From contig JAFTHZ010000012.1 of assembly GCA_017457155.1 (NCBI GenBank), positions 1 through 57,370 on the forward strand: DNA of 57,370 nt, read 5' to 3'. The notes below the pieces were generated by a model. The model was not told where the DNA came from. It saw only the letters and a program-made list of their open reading frames with translations, and did no database searches. Below, piece by piece: positions 41,480 through 49,435 of the stretch; within the stretch, counting starts at the first letter, position 1; every line of letters starts with the position of its first letter. Origin of the DNA: Ruminococcus sp. Its GTDB lineage: Bacteria; Bacillota; Clostridia; Oscillospirales; Acutalibacteraceae. A program made the position numbers and the translations under genes.

Positions 41480-42364
41480 TCACATCAGGGACAGCAGGTC
41501 TGACACCTCCACACTGCTGTGGAGGGACAGGTTTATGGACAGGGACAGCAGCTTTGATGCGCGCTGTACAAGCAGGTCCACCTCTCTGGGGGTTACTACC
41601 ATGGCGCGGCCCTTGGGGGACACCTTCTCCCGCAGGTCGTTCTGCTCGCAGTCGCCCTCCGGACACACAAGGTCACTGACAAGAGTCACCGCGTCCACCA
41701 CCGTGGGCACTCCCAAGGCGATAACAGGCACACCCATAGACTCCTGAGATATCCGTGTGCGATGATTACCTACCCCTGCTCCCGGGGATATACCTGTGTC
41801 GGTAATCTGCAGGGTACACCCAAGCCGCTCGAGCCGACGGGATGCCAGAGCGTCCACAACCACCACCGCGGTGGGGCGGATACGCTTGACTACACTCAGC
41901 AGGAGTTCTCCCGTCTCGATGCCTGTCTGACCTGTGACCCCTGTGGACAACACCGCCACCGCTCTCAGTCGGTCAAGCCCCGTGCTGCGGGCTATCTCGC
42001 CTGTGATGTGTCTTGTAGCAAGCACCCGAGCCACGCACTTCGGACCAAGGGCGTCGGGGGTTATCTCAGGATTACCCAGTCCTGCCACAAGCACAAGGCC
42101 GTTAACAGGCAGGAGCCTACGTATCTCACGGGCAATCACAGGGAGCCTCTCGTCCGTATCCTGTATATTATCCGTCAGGGGCGGCAGGGTCACCGTCACA
42201 TACCTGCCTGCTTCCTTCCCCAACAATTGTCCCGCACGCTTTGTCTTTATGTTCAGTCGCTCGATGCGCAGGCCCTTCTCTTCTTCGCAACCGTAGTCCA
42301 CATCCCTGATCTCCTCAGGCGCCAGCTCTCTGGCTTCAACCGCCAGGTCGGTACGCAGTTCCAT
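41480..42364 (-). CDS. gpr: Germination protease GPR
   Basis: GPR degrades the small acid-soluble spore proteins during germination. The 294-residue product matches the A25 family: RTDLAVEARELAPEEI at the very start, LVAGLGNPEITPDALGPK, VTGQTGIETGE, DALASRRLERLG and GISPGAGVGNHR. In Bacillus the zymogen has about 15 more residues before RTDLAVEA that are removed for activation; here only two to three residues (M-E-L) precede it, so the usual propeptide is nearly absent. GGGGAGGATG precedes the ATG. A forespore-type promoter may lie at 42392-42420. Confidence 0.95.
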   Translation of the reverse strand: MELRTDLAVEARELAPEEIRDVDYGCEEEKGLRIERLNIKTKRAGQLLGKEAGRYVTVTLPPLTDNIQDTDERLPVIAREIRRLLPVNGLVLVAGLGNPEITPDALGPKCVARVLATRHITGEIARSTGLDRLRAVAVLSTGVTGQTGIETGELLLSVVKRIRPTAVVVVDALASRRLERLGCTLQITDTGISPGAGVGNHRTRISQESMGVPVIALGVPTVVDAVTLVSDLVCPEGDCEQNDLREKVSPKGRAMVVTPREVDLLVQRASKLLSLSINLSLHSSVEVSDLLSLM

Positions 42365-42391
42365 CTTTCATCCTCCCCTTTTTCTAAGGCT

Positions 42392-42420
42392 TATTATCCC
42401 ATATTCTTTACTCAATATAC
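42392..42420 (-). promoter_or_regulatory. Possible forespore (SigG/SigF-type) promoter of gpr
   Basis: On the minus strand GTATA (42416-42420) fits the SigG -35 pattern and GATAATA (42392-42398) fits CATWMTA with one mismatch; the spacer is 17 bases. gpr is a known SigF/SigG target in Bacillus, and sigG is in this same window. Confidence 0.4.
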
Positions 42421-42435
42421 TCTGTATAAATATCC

Positions 42436-42464
42436 TTTACAAAAAGATTGGGCGATGATATAAT
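42436..42464 (+). promoter_or_regulatory. Promoter of the dockerin-protease gene
   Basis: TTTACA (42436-42441), a 17-base spacer and TATAAT (42459-42464), about 42 bases before the GTG start. It is divergent from the gpr promoter, with the two -35 regions 16 bases apart. Confidence 0.8.
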
Positions 42465-42505
42465 TTAGGTGTAATGCTATGCTTTTTTGCAAAGGAGTCC
42501 TTAAC

Positions 42506-44581
42506 GTGAAGATTCATCGTAAACTCACAGCAGCAATTCTCGCAATATTAGTTCTTATTTCCACGATTTTCTGTGCATCTGCCGCCCAGAAAGAGATCGC
42601 CCTCTTGTCTGCAAAGACAGGTCTGATCCCTCTGGGAAGTGACGCAGGATTTTCGGCGACTCTCCCTGTCACCTACGCAGACCTGCCCTCCAGCTTCAGC
42701 TCTGCCGCAGAAGGACACGTCCTCCCTGTCAGACAGCAGAACGCCAACACCTGCTGGGCATTCGGCACACTGTCATCCTTTGAGACTCTTCTGCTTTGCA
42801 ACGGCGAAGAGAACATAAAGGCCTTTGCACCTCAGCACGCAAACTTCTGGGGTTCAAAGAGAGCTGACGGCACAGGCTGGCAAAGAGACATAAACAACGG
42901 CGGATACTCATACATCCCCCTGGGATATCTCACAAGCTGGTACGGACCTGTCAACGAGGAGGACTTCCCCGAGTCTACAAAATCCAAGGATGTTTACAAC
43001 GACTCCCTGAAGACCCTCACTCCCCAATATGGTCTGACCGCCGCAGTGTTCTTCAACAGCGATTCTCCCCGCGACTCCATCAAGTCTCTCATCTATAACT
43101 ACGGCTCCGTTGTGGGCAACTTCAACGCAGACACACAGTATATGACTGACTACACCAACTTCTACTGTGGCGACCACACCATAGCCACCAACCAGCTTCA
43201 GGGACATTGTGTCAGCATAGTAGGCTGGGACGACAACTATCCCAAAGAGAACTTCACAGCCAAGGGCACCCCTGAGAACGACGGCGCATGGCTCATCAAG
43301 AACAGCTGGAGCAGATACATCAACGATATCGGCGGATACTTCTGGATCTCCTACGAGGACGCCTGGATCTTTGACAGTATCTTCGGACCCAGCTACGCTC
43401 TCACAGACTATACTGAGATCAACGACCAGACCAAGCTGTATCAGAACGAGCAGGACGGCGCAACCTATGAATTCAGCTACCTGACCGGGCAGAGTTCCAA
43501 CCCTTACGCTGAGATCACATATATGAATGTGTTTGACTTCACCGAGGAGGACCGCACCCTTGACAAGGTTGTGTTTGAGTCCACCTCCTACGGAGCAGAC
43601 TACACCGTATACTACATCCCTCTGGACGGAGACAAACCCTCAGGCAACAAGGAAGACTGGACCGAGCTTTACTGTGACATTATTGACCACACAGGATACA
43701 TCTGTGCAGACTTTGAGGATATTATCCTCCCTGCAGGCAAGGGTGCCATCGGCATCTGCATCGATAACGAGATCACCTATAAATTGAATCACAAAAAAGA
43801 GGGCTACACCTACATACCCAACTCCATCGGCGTTTCCGAGTGGCTCAACTCAGGCTCAAGAATGCTCTTTGTCCCCGAGGCTGACTACGGAATGTGCTAC
43901 TTCATGGACACAAGTTGGGACTCCAAGGTGAAGGACGTAATGTCGTTCTACAAACAGTATCTGGACGACGAGGTCGGCGGAACCTTTGTTATCAAAGCAA
44001 TCACCCAGAACGAAGTCCCTGATGATATTCCCACATCAGCTACCTCTACATCTGCTGTGACAACTGCCACCCTGCCCTCAGAGACTACAACTGACAAACC
44101 TGCCCCCGTAACCTCGGCACCTGTTGTGACAGATCCCACAACCGCTCCTATCCCAACAGAGACCACCACATCTCCGTTGGTAACCGAGCCTTCATCATCC
44201 ATCACAACAGACCCCACCGAGACTACAGCCCCCACAACCTCAATCCCCGTTACCTCTATTCCCGTAACATCCATACCCGTATTCACATCCGCTCCTGCTT
44301 CATCAGCCACATCTCCCTCAACCTCCACAACCAACCCTGATGTGGTACAGATGTACTATATTGGAGATGCGGACCTTAACAATAAGATCAACGTCAAGGA
44401 CGCAACCCTGATTCAGAAGCATGCAGCTGAGATCACCCGAATGGAAGGTCTCCAGCTTGTCTCTGCGGATATCAACGGCAAAGGCGGAGTCAATGTACAG
44501 GACGCAACGCTGATTCAGAAATTCATAGCAGGAATTAGCAACCAATACAAGATAGGCGATCCTGTGTACATCTTCTCATAA
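42506..44581 (+). CDS. Secreted papain-like (C1A) cysteine protease with lectin-like domain and C-terminal dockerin
   Basis: The 691-residue product has a signal peptide (KLTAAILAILVLISTIFC). The C1A domain (about 58-310) shows VRQQNANTCWAFG with catalytic Cys 83 and oxyanion Gln just before it, His 234 in GHCVSIVGWDD and Asn 266 in WLIKNSW. A beta domain of the lectin-like type that often follows such proteases covers about 320-510. Then comes a Thr/Ser/Pro linker (about 515-615) with repeats of TSIPV, and a dockerin (about 620-685): ADLNNKINVKDATLIQK and a second loop DINGKGGVNVQDATLIQK in which Lys replaces a calcium ligand. The GTG start 8 bases after AAAGGAG is preferred over an ATG inside the leader. 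Confidence 0.9.
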   Translation: MKIHRKLTAAILAILVLISTIFCASAAQKEIALLSAKTGLIPLGSDAGFSATLPVTYADLPSSFSSAAEGHVLPVRQQNANTCWAFGTLSSFETLLLCNGEENIKAFAPQHANFWGSKRADGTGWQRDINNGGYSYIPLGYLTSWYGPVNEEDFPESTKSKDVYNDSLKTLTPQYGLTAAVFFNSDSPRDSIKSLIYNYGSVVGNFNADTQYMTDYTNFYCGDHTIATNQLQGHCVSIVGWDDNYPKENFTAKGTPENDGAWLIKNSWSRYINDIGGYFWISYEDAWIFDSIFGPSYALTDYTEINDQTKLYQNEQDGATYEFSYLTGQSSNPYAEITYMNVFDFTEEDRTLDKVVFESTSYGADYTVYYIPLDGDKPSGNKEDWTELYCDIIDHTGYICADFEDIILPAGKGAIGICIDNEITYKLNHKKEGYTYIPNSIGVSEWLNSGSRMLFVPEADYGMCYFMDTSWDSKVKDVMSFYKQYLDDEVGGTFVIKAITQNEVPDDIPTSATSTSAVTTATLPSETTTDKPAPVTSAPVVTDPTTAPIPTETTTSPLVTEPSSSITTDPTETTAPTTSIPVTSIPVTSIPVFTSAPASSATSPSTSTTNPDVVQMYYIGDADLNNKINVKDATLIQKHAAEITRMEGLQLVSADINGKGGVNVQDATLIQKFIAGISNQYKIGDPVYIFS

Positions 44582-44599
44582 CAGATAATAATCATAAAA

Positions 44600-44640
44600 C
44601 AAAAACCCTCCCACAGCTTACGTGGGAGGGTGATTTTTTT
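44600..44640. terminator. Bidirectional terminator between the protease gene and asnS
   Basis: ACCCTCCCAC (44605-44614) pairs perfectly with GTGGGAGGGT (44622-44631). AAAAA lies on the left and a run of seven T on the right. Confidence 0.92.
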
Positions 44641-44653
44641 GCTTTGTATTCTC

Positions 44654-46024
44654 TTATCTTACGTAGCCTACGGTACGGGGATAGAGGATAACGTCACGGA
44701 TGTTGGACACGCCGGTCACATACATGAGTATACGCTCAAAGCCCAGACCGAAACCTGAGTGAGGAACAGAGCCGAACTTACGCAGCTCGATGTAGTCTGT
44801 GTAGTCCTCCTCGTTCATACCGCGGACACGCATTGCATCCAGAAGCTTATCCAGGTCTGCCTCACGCTCAGAGCAGCCGATGATCTCGCCGACACCGGGA
44901 ACCAGCAGGTCAGTAGCAGCAACGGTCTTGCCGTCGGGATTCTGCTTCATATAGAAGGACTTGATATCCTTGGGGTAGTTTATAACGAAGACAGGCTTCT
45001 TGAACACTTCCTCTGTGATGTAGCGCTCGTGCTCTGTCTGCAGGTCGCTGCCCCACTCAACGGGATAAACGAACTCCTTGCCGCTCTCCTTGAGCAGCTC
45101 AATGGCCTTTGTATAATCCAGAATCTCGAAGTTGCTCTCAACAAGAGCGTTCAGCTTATCCAGAAGGCCCTTCTCAAAGTGCTTGTCAAAGAACTGAAGC
45201 TCTGCGGGACACTTCTCCATGACCTCTTTGATGATGGTCTTGATCATATCCTCTGCGATACCGATAATGTCAAACAGGTCTGCAAAAGCCACCTCAGGCT
45301 CAACATGCCAGAACTCTGCCACATGTCTGGGGGTGTTGCTGTTCTCTGCTCTGAAGGAAGGACCAAAGGTGTAGATCTTTCCGAATGCCATAGCGGCAAC
45401 CTCACCCTCCAGCTGACCTGATACAGACAGGCCTGCCTTTCTGCCGAAGAAGTCGTCTGCGTAGTACTCCTCCTCGCTCTTGTAGTCCTGAGAGTAGCCG
45501 ATGGTTGTAACCTTGAACATCTCGCCTGCACCCTCACAGTCAGATCCTGTGATGAGGGGAGTGTTGACGTAGGTATAGTTTCTGCTCTGGAAGTAGTTGT
45601 GGATGGCGCCTGCCATTACTGAGCGAACACGGAAAACAGCGTTGAATGTGTTTGCTCTGACACGCAGGTGAGGGATGGTTCTCAGGTACTCAAGGGTGTG
45701 GCGCTTCTTCTGCAGGGGATAATCTGCAGGGCACTCACCCAGCACCTCAATCTCAGTTGCGTTGATCTCTACAGAGCCCTGTCGAGCCTCTACCACCTGA
45801 CCCACAACACGCAGTGCGGTACCAAGTCTGAGAGCAGTAGCAGGATACTCCAGATTTGCTCTGTCAATAACTATCTGAATATGTGTAAGGGATGTGCCGT
45901 CGTTAAGCTCTGCAAAAGCCATGGTCTTGGACTCTCTGGAGGTTCTGACCCAGCCGCAGACTGTGACGGTCTGACCCAAATACTCTGCTTTTTCCAGTAC
46001 GTGTTTAATATCAATGTGTTCCAT
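44654..46024 (-). CDS. asnS: Asparaginyl-tRNA synthetase
   Basis: AsnRS charges tRNA-Asn. The 456-residue class II enzyme has the N-terminal OB-fold anticodon domain (VTVCGWVRTSRESKTMAFAEL), the family signature YPLQKKRHTLEYLRTIPHLR, motif 2 region FRAENSNTPRHVAEFWHVEPE and motif 3 GFGLGFERILMYVTG. The long AsnRS-specific insert and the absence of AspRS motifs exclude aspS. No T-box leader is visible in the 64 bases before it. Confidence 0.97.
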   Translation of the reverse strand: MEHIDIKHVLEKAEYLGQTVTVCGWVRTSRESKTMAFAELNDGTSLTHIQIVIDRANLEYPATALRLGTALRVVGQVVEARQGSVEINATEIEVLGECPADYPLQKKRHTLEYLRTIPHLRVRANTFNAVFRVRSVMAGAIHNYFQSRNYTYVNTPLITGSDCEGAGEMFKVTTIGYSQDYKSEEEYYADDFFGRKAGLSVSGQLEGEVAAMAFGKIYTFGPSFRAENSNTPRHVAEFWHVEPEVAFADLFDIIGIAEDMIKTIIKEVMEKCPAELQFFDKHFEKGLLDKLNALVESNFEILDYTKAIELLKESGKEFVYPVEWGSDLQTEHERYITEEVFKKPVFVINYPKDIKSFYMKQNPDGKTVAATDLLVPGVGEIIGCSEREADLDKLLDAMRVRGMNEEDYTDYIELRKFGSVPHSGFGLGFERILMYVTGVSNIRDVILYPRTVGYVR

Positions 46025-46088
46025 AAAAAATCTCTCCGTTCCTATTTATGAAGCCTCACATTCCATGAGGTCCTGTTTTACTGTTTTG

Positions 46089-47120
46089 TCAGATAAGTGA
46101 TGCCAGAACTTTCTGGATATATGTAGCATCGGTGACGGTGACCTTGCCGTCTCCGTTGGCATCTGCTGTCTCCTTATCAGGAAGCTCTGTCACAATACCT
46201 ACCAGATACTTCTGAATCAGGGTTGCATCGGTGATGGAGGTTTTTCCGTCTCCGTTAAGGTCAGCCCAGTCCTCTTCCCTGTGATTGGGGTCTGCAGGCT
46301 CTGTGGGATTTGTGGGAGACTCCGTGGGCTTTGTTGTGTCAACATCAGGGTCGTCATATATAAGGGTGGCAAAATCCAGCACACACCAACCCGACACTCC
46401 GCAATAGGAGGTCTTGCCCCACAGGTACTGACCGTCATCATAGACCTCTGTCACAATGAACTCTGTGTTATAGGGCAAAGCACCCACGATAGAGTAGCTT
46501 GTCCCGTGGCCCTTGCGCAGGTTGACTCCGTTGGAGGAATCAACCCTATATCTGTCGCCGGAAGGTCTGATGGGTTCTCCCGGCTGAGCATTATCCAGAA
46601 TGTAGATGTATCCCTTGAAGGTCCAGTTGGGATTCTGTGAGCCTCCGTTGGGTGCATCCAGGTCATACTCTGTGGTGTAGAAGTTGGTGCCGCTGTACGC
46701 GGAGTGGGACAGGGTCATGGTTGTGGAGGTGATAACCTCTACAACAGCTACATGGCCTCCGCCGTTATACTCCCAGCAAGCTATGGCACCAAGCTTGGGA
46801 GTCTGGCCATAGGGATAGTAACCGCCGTTTAAGTTATAATTCCACCAGCGGTGGGCACTGTCAACAGACAACTGTGGCTTCTCTCCCAGTATCTCGTATG
46901 CTCTGCCCCACGCATAAGCGGTACAGTTGGGCATACCGAATCCGTATTTATAAAAAATATTCTTGTCGCTGTAGTAGTAGTCGTTGTCAGCCTCAGGTGC
47001 AGTGAGTCTGGGTGTGAAAACCGCCTGTGCAGACGGCTGTGACGACTCTGTTGCATAGACGGCTGTGACGGGAATAATCATCAGCAAAATGAGAAGTACA
47101 ACTTCCAGTCCTCTCTTCAT
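46089..47120 (-). CDS. Secreted CHAP-domain amidase with SH3 domain and C-terminal dockerin
   Basis: CHAP domains are cysteine amidases/endopeptidases that cut peptidoglycan. The 343-residue product has a signal peptide (about 1-23), a CHAP domain (about 55-175) with catalytic Cys 66 in PNCTAYAWG and His 123 in GGHVAVVEV, a bacterial SH3 domain (about 190-260; SSNGVNLRKGHGTSYSIVG), a Pro/Thr linker and a dockerin (about 285-343) with two complete calcium loops, DLNGDGKTSITDATLIQK and DANGDGKVTVTDATYIQK. AAGGTGG precedes the ATG and a promoter lies at 47162-47191. A cell-wall hydrolase with a dockerin could be displayed on a scaffold or act on other bacteria. Confidence 0.9.
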   Translation of the reverse strand: MKRGLEVVLLILLMIIPVTAVYATESSQPSAQAVFTPRLTAPEADNDYYYSDKNIFYKYGFGMPNCTAYAWGRAYEILGEKPQLSVDSAHRWWNYNLNGGYYPYGQTPKLGAIACWEYNGGGHVAVVEVITSTTMTLSHSAYSGTNFYTTEYDLDAPNGGSQNPNWTFKGYIYILDNAQPGEPIRPSGDRYRVDSSNGVNLRKGHGTSYSIVGALPYNTEFIVTEVYDDGQYLWGKTSYCGVSGWCVLDFATLIYDDPDVDTTKPTESPTNPTEPADPNHREEDWADLNGDGKTSITDATLIQKYLVGIVTELPDKETADANGDGKVTVTDATYIQKVLASLI

Positions 47121-47161
47121 TCATATACCACCTTATGTAAAAAATACGCATATTCATAAAT

Positions 47162-47191
47162 ATTATACCACAAGTGATTGGGATTTGACAA
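47162..47191 (-). promoter_or_regulatory. Promoter of the CHAP-dockerin gene
   Basis: On the minus strand TTGTCA (47186-47191), an 18-base spacer and TATAAT (47162-47167), about 40 bases before the start codon. Confidence 0.7.
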
Positions 47192-47273
47192 CCTTTTGCA
47201 GAAATATATAGAAAAATACTTTCTACGCAGAAGTCAGCCTCCTCATCCTCTGTACAGAGCAAATAAACACAAG

Positions 47274-47317
47274 AGAAAAAACAGAACAGCTCCCCTGCAG
47301 AATAGCAAGGAAGCTGT
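47274..47317 (-). terminator. Terminator after the Pro/Thr-rich membrane-protein gene
   Basis: On the minus strand ACAGCTTCCTTGC pairs with GCAGGGGAGCTGT (13 pairs counting three G-U) around a 6-base loop, followed by TCTGTTTTTTCT. Confidence 0.8.
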
Positions 47318-47344
47318 GTAGTCACATGAAAATTATCTTCTGAA

Positions 47345-48070
47345 TCAGAAGCCGTCATCGTAGTCCTTTGCAGAACGATCATCGTACTCGTACTCATCGT
47401 CAAAGGGGTCGTTGTAATCATCTCTGCTTCTGCCCGCAGAGTGAGAACCCGCTTTTGCAGCAGCCATATGAGCAGATGCCTTCTTGGGACCCTTGAAGAG
47501 GATAGCGAAGGTGATTCCGCCCAGGGCAACAAAGATAAGTACAAGACCCAGAATCAGGAAGAAGGGAGAAACCTCATCCTCTGCGGATGTATTCTGCTTG
47601 ATCTCCTTGAAGCTCTTGATGCCGTCTTTGTCGTTGTTCTCAACAGACATACCTACGATCTCATCCACATCCAGAGGCACGAAGGTCTCCTCAACCTTCT
47701 CCTCCAGCTCAACGTCGTTCATGTGGGCGTTGCCCTCGTAGTAGCTCTGGGTTGCGGGAGGATTGAGCTCGTCATACTCCACAGGAGGAGTATATACTGT
47801 GGTGGGCTGCTCCACAGGGTCTGTCACGGGGACAGAGGTCATGGGAACAGTCACCTGAGTGGAAGGCTGGTCTGTGTAAGCAGGCTGTGTTGCTGTGGTA
47901 ATAACCACAGGATCAGTCTGCATAGGGTTTGTAACCACAGGGTCTGTCACAGGAGCCTGGGAAGGGGTCTGAACGTTCTCCTCGGGGACTGCCAATACGG
48001 AGAATACTCCTACTGCAGTCATCAGGAGAATAACCACCAGAGATATGGAAAAAAGCTTAATTGTTTTCAA
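47345..48070 (-). CDS. Pro/Thr-rich single-pass membrane protein with acidic cytoplasmic tail
   Basis: I do not recognise the 241-residue product. It has a signal peptide (KLFSISLVVILLMTAVGVF), an outward region rich in Pro, Thr and Val (about 28-110; repeats of TDPVV and SVPVTDP), an acidic stretch (about 110-165), a membrane helix (PFFLILGLVLIFVALGGITF, about 169-190) and a cytoplasmic tail with basic residues then an Asp/Tyr-rich end (DDEYEYDDRSAKDYDD). It lies 53 bases after the PrsA-like gene and could be in the same transcript. The tail composition resembles that of FtsQ in this window. Function unknown; no dockerin or sortase motif. Confidence 0.7.
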   Translation of the reverse strand: MKTIKLFSISLVVILLMTAVGVFSVLAVPEENVQTPSQAPVTDPVVTNPMQTDPVVITTATQPAYTDQPSTQVTVPMTSVPVTDPVEQPTTVYTPPVEYDELNPPATQSYYEGNAHMNDVELEEKVEETFVPLDVDEIVGMSVENNDKDGIKSFKEIKQNTSAEDEVSPFFLILGLVLIFVALGGITFAILFKGPKKASAHMAAAKAGSHSAGRSRDDYNDPFDDEYEYDDRSAKDYDDGF

Positions 48071-48123
48071 TGTGAACCCTCCTTGAGTTTACATCAGAAT
48101 ATAGGAAAAATGCCTTTGACACG

Positions 48124-49305
48124 TTAGGCTGTAACAAGGGTGTCTGCCTGTGTCTCAAACATTGATAAGTCGTACTTTGCAATAGCGTCTGTGTTGATCT
48201 CGCGCTCAACACCCTCAACAAGACCATCAAGATAATCGAGGAAATCCTCACTTCTCAGCTCATCCAGCAGGGAGTTGTAGTTGTTCTCGTTGGCAACATA
48301 CTCTGCTGTCTCGTCGGCGATGGGCTTCTTGTAGATAAAGTACACGATAGCTGTGTCGCCCTCTCCGACAGAGACGATATCAGCCTTGCCCTCCTGAAGC
48401 TCATCCAGAGCCTCGACTACCTTTTCGCCAAGGGTGCTGGACACATCGATCCGCTCGGTGTAGCTGGAATTTGACAAAAACTCCATCTCGCCGTTGGCAA
48501 TTCCCAGAATATCGTCGTAGGAGGTACCGTTATCAATCATCTTCTGATACAGCTCCAGGTCCTCGGTAATATCCAGAATCTCTGCGTCAGAAAGCGCAAA
48601 GCTCTTCTCCTCGCCTTCAGCCTCATCAAAGGTGGACTCATAGAGAGCTACATTGAAGTAAGAGTAGCTTGTGTAGCTATCTTCGAAGTATGCCTCTATC
48701 TCTGACTGGGGAACTTCCTCAATACCGCCCTTGTTGTACAGATAGTCAAAGATGGCGGTCTGCTTGATGTTCATCAGGGAGGTAGCTGTGAAGTAACTGT
48801 CAAGAGAAATACCGAAGGGCTCCAGAATATCCTTGGTGGGAGTTGTGGAGTAGTCATACTCGGCATAATACTGGCTTGTGTACCACTCTGTACGTGCCTG
48901 CTCGTAGTATTCATCTATCAGAGCCTGGTCAATCTCGATGCTGTTATCAGCAACCATCTTGTCAATGGCAATCAGTCTGTCCATCATATAGTCAGCCTGC
49001 TTCTTGACCCAGTCACGTGTCAGGTACTTCTCATCTGTCTCGTCAAAGGTAGCGGATATATCAAGAATGGATGTGGTTGTGCTCTCGATGGAGCCTGCAT
49101 CATACAGTGCGCTGTATGCCTCCTGATATGCAGCGTAGAGATAACAAACGTAAACTCCGATGGGATACTCCTGAGAATCTGTTCTGTAGCTCCACTCGTG
49201 GTTGAGGGTAGCGGGCACCTGGGGTGCGGTCTTTGAACAGCCTGCAAAACTCAAAAGCATAATTGCCGCAAGGACAACTGCCGCAATTTTTCTGAAGCTC
49301 TTCAT
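48124..49305 (-). CDS. PrsA/SurA-like extracytoplasmic foldase lipoprotein
   Basis: The 393-residue product has lipobox FAGC (Cys 22). The N-terminal half (about 30-250) is helical like the SurA/PrsA chaperone region (VKKQADYMMDRLIAIDKMV), and residues about 285-330 (SSTLGEKVVEALDELQEGKA, then IVYFIYKK) resemble the end of a parvulin prolyl isomerase domain, but the usual parvulin active-site histidines are not evident. PrsA-like proteins help secreted proteins fold outside the membrane. In many Firmicutes such a gene follows mfd, as here. GGA lies upstream at slightly long spacing, and a promoter is at 49351-49379. Confidence 0.8.
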   Translation of the reverse strand: MKSFRKIAAVVLAAIMLLSFAGCSKTAPQVPATLNHEWSYRTDSQEYPIGVYVCYLYAAYQEAYSALYDAGSIESTTTSILDISATFDETDEKYLTRDWVKKQADYMMDRLIAIDKMVADNSIEIDQALIDEYYEQARTEWYTSQYYAEYDYSTTPTKDILEPFGISLDSYFTATSLMNIKQTAIFDYLYNKGGIEEVPQSEIEAYFEDSYTSYSYFNVALYESTFDEAEGEEKSFALSDAEILDITEDLELYQKMIDNGTSYDDILGIANGEMEFLSNSSYTERIDVSSTLGEKVVEALDELQEGKADIVSVGEGDTAIVYFIYKKPIADETAEYVANENNYNSLLDELRSEDFLDYLDGLVEGVEREINTDAIAKYDLSMFETQADTLVTA

Positions 49306-49350
49306 ATCTGATACCGTCCTTTGCTAAAAAAACTGAAACTTAACTAATTT

Positions 49351-49379
49351 ATTATACACAACAAATCCCGAAATTTCAA
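49351..49379 (-). promoter_or_regulatory. Promoter of the PrsA-like gene
   Basis: On the minus strand TTGAAA (49374-49379) and TATAAT (49351-49356) with a 17-base spacer, between mfd and the PrsA-like gene, so the latter can be expressed apart from mfd. Confidence 0.7.
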
Positions 49380-49435
49380 CAATTATCGGAAAATTAACAT
49401 AATCTTCACGGAGAATTTCTTCCAAAACAGGAAGC

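Noticed and set aside
46025-46088. T-box leader for asnS
   Set aside because: The gap is only 64 bases and has no specifier stem or T-box sequence.
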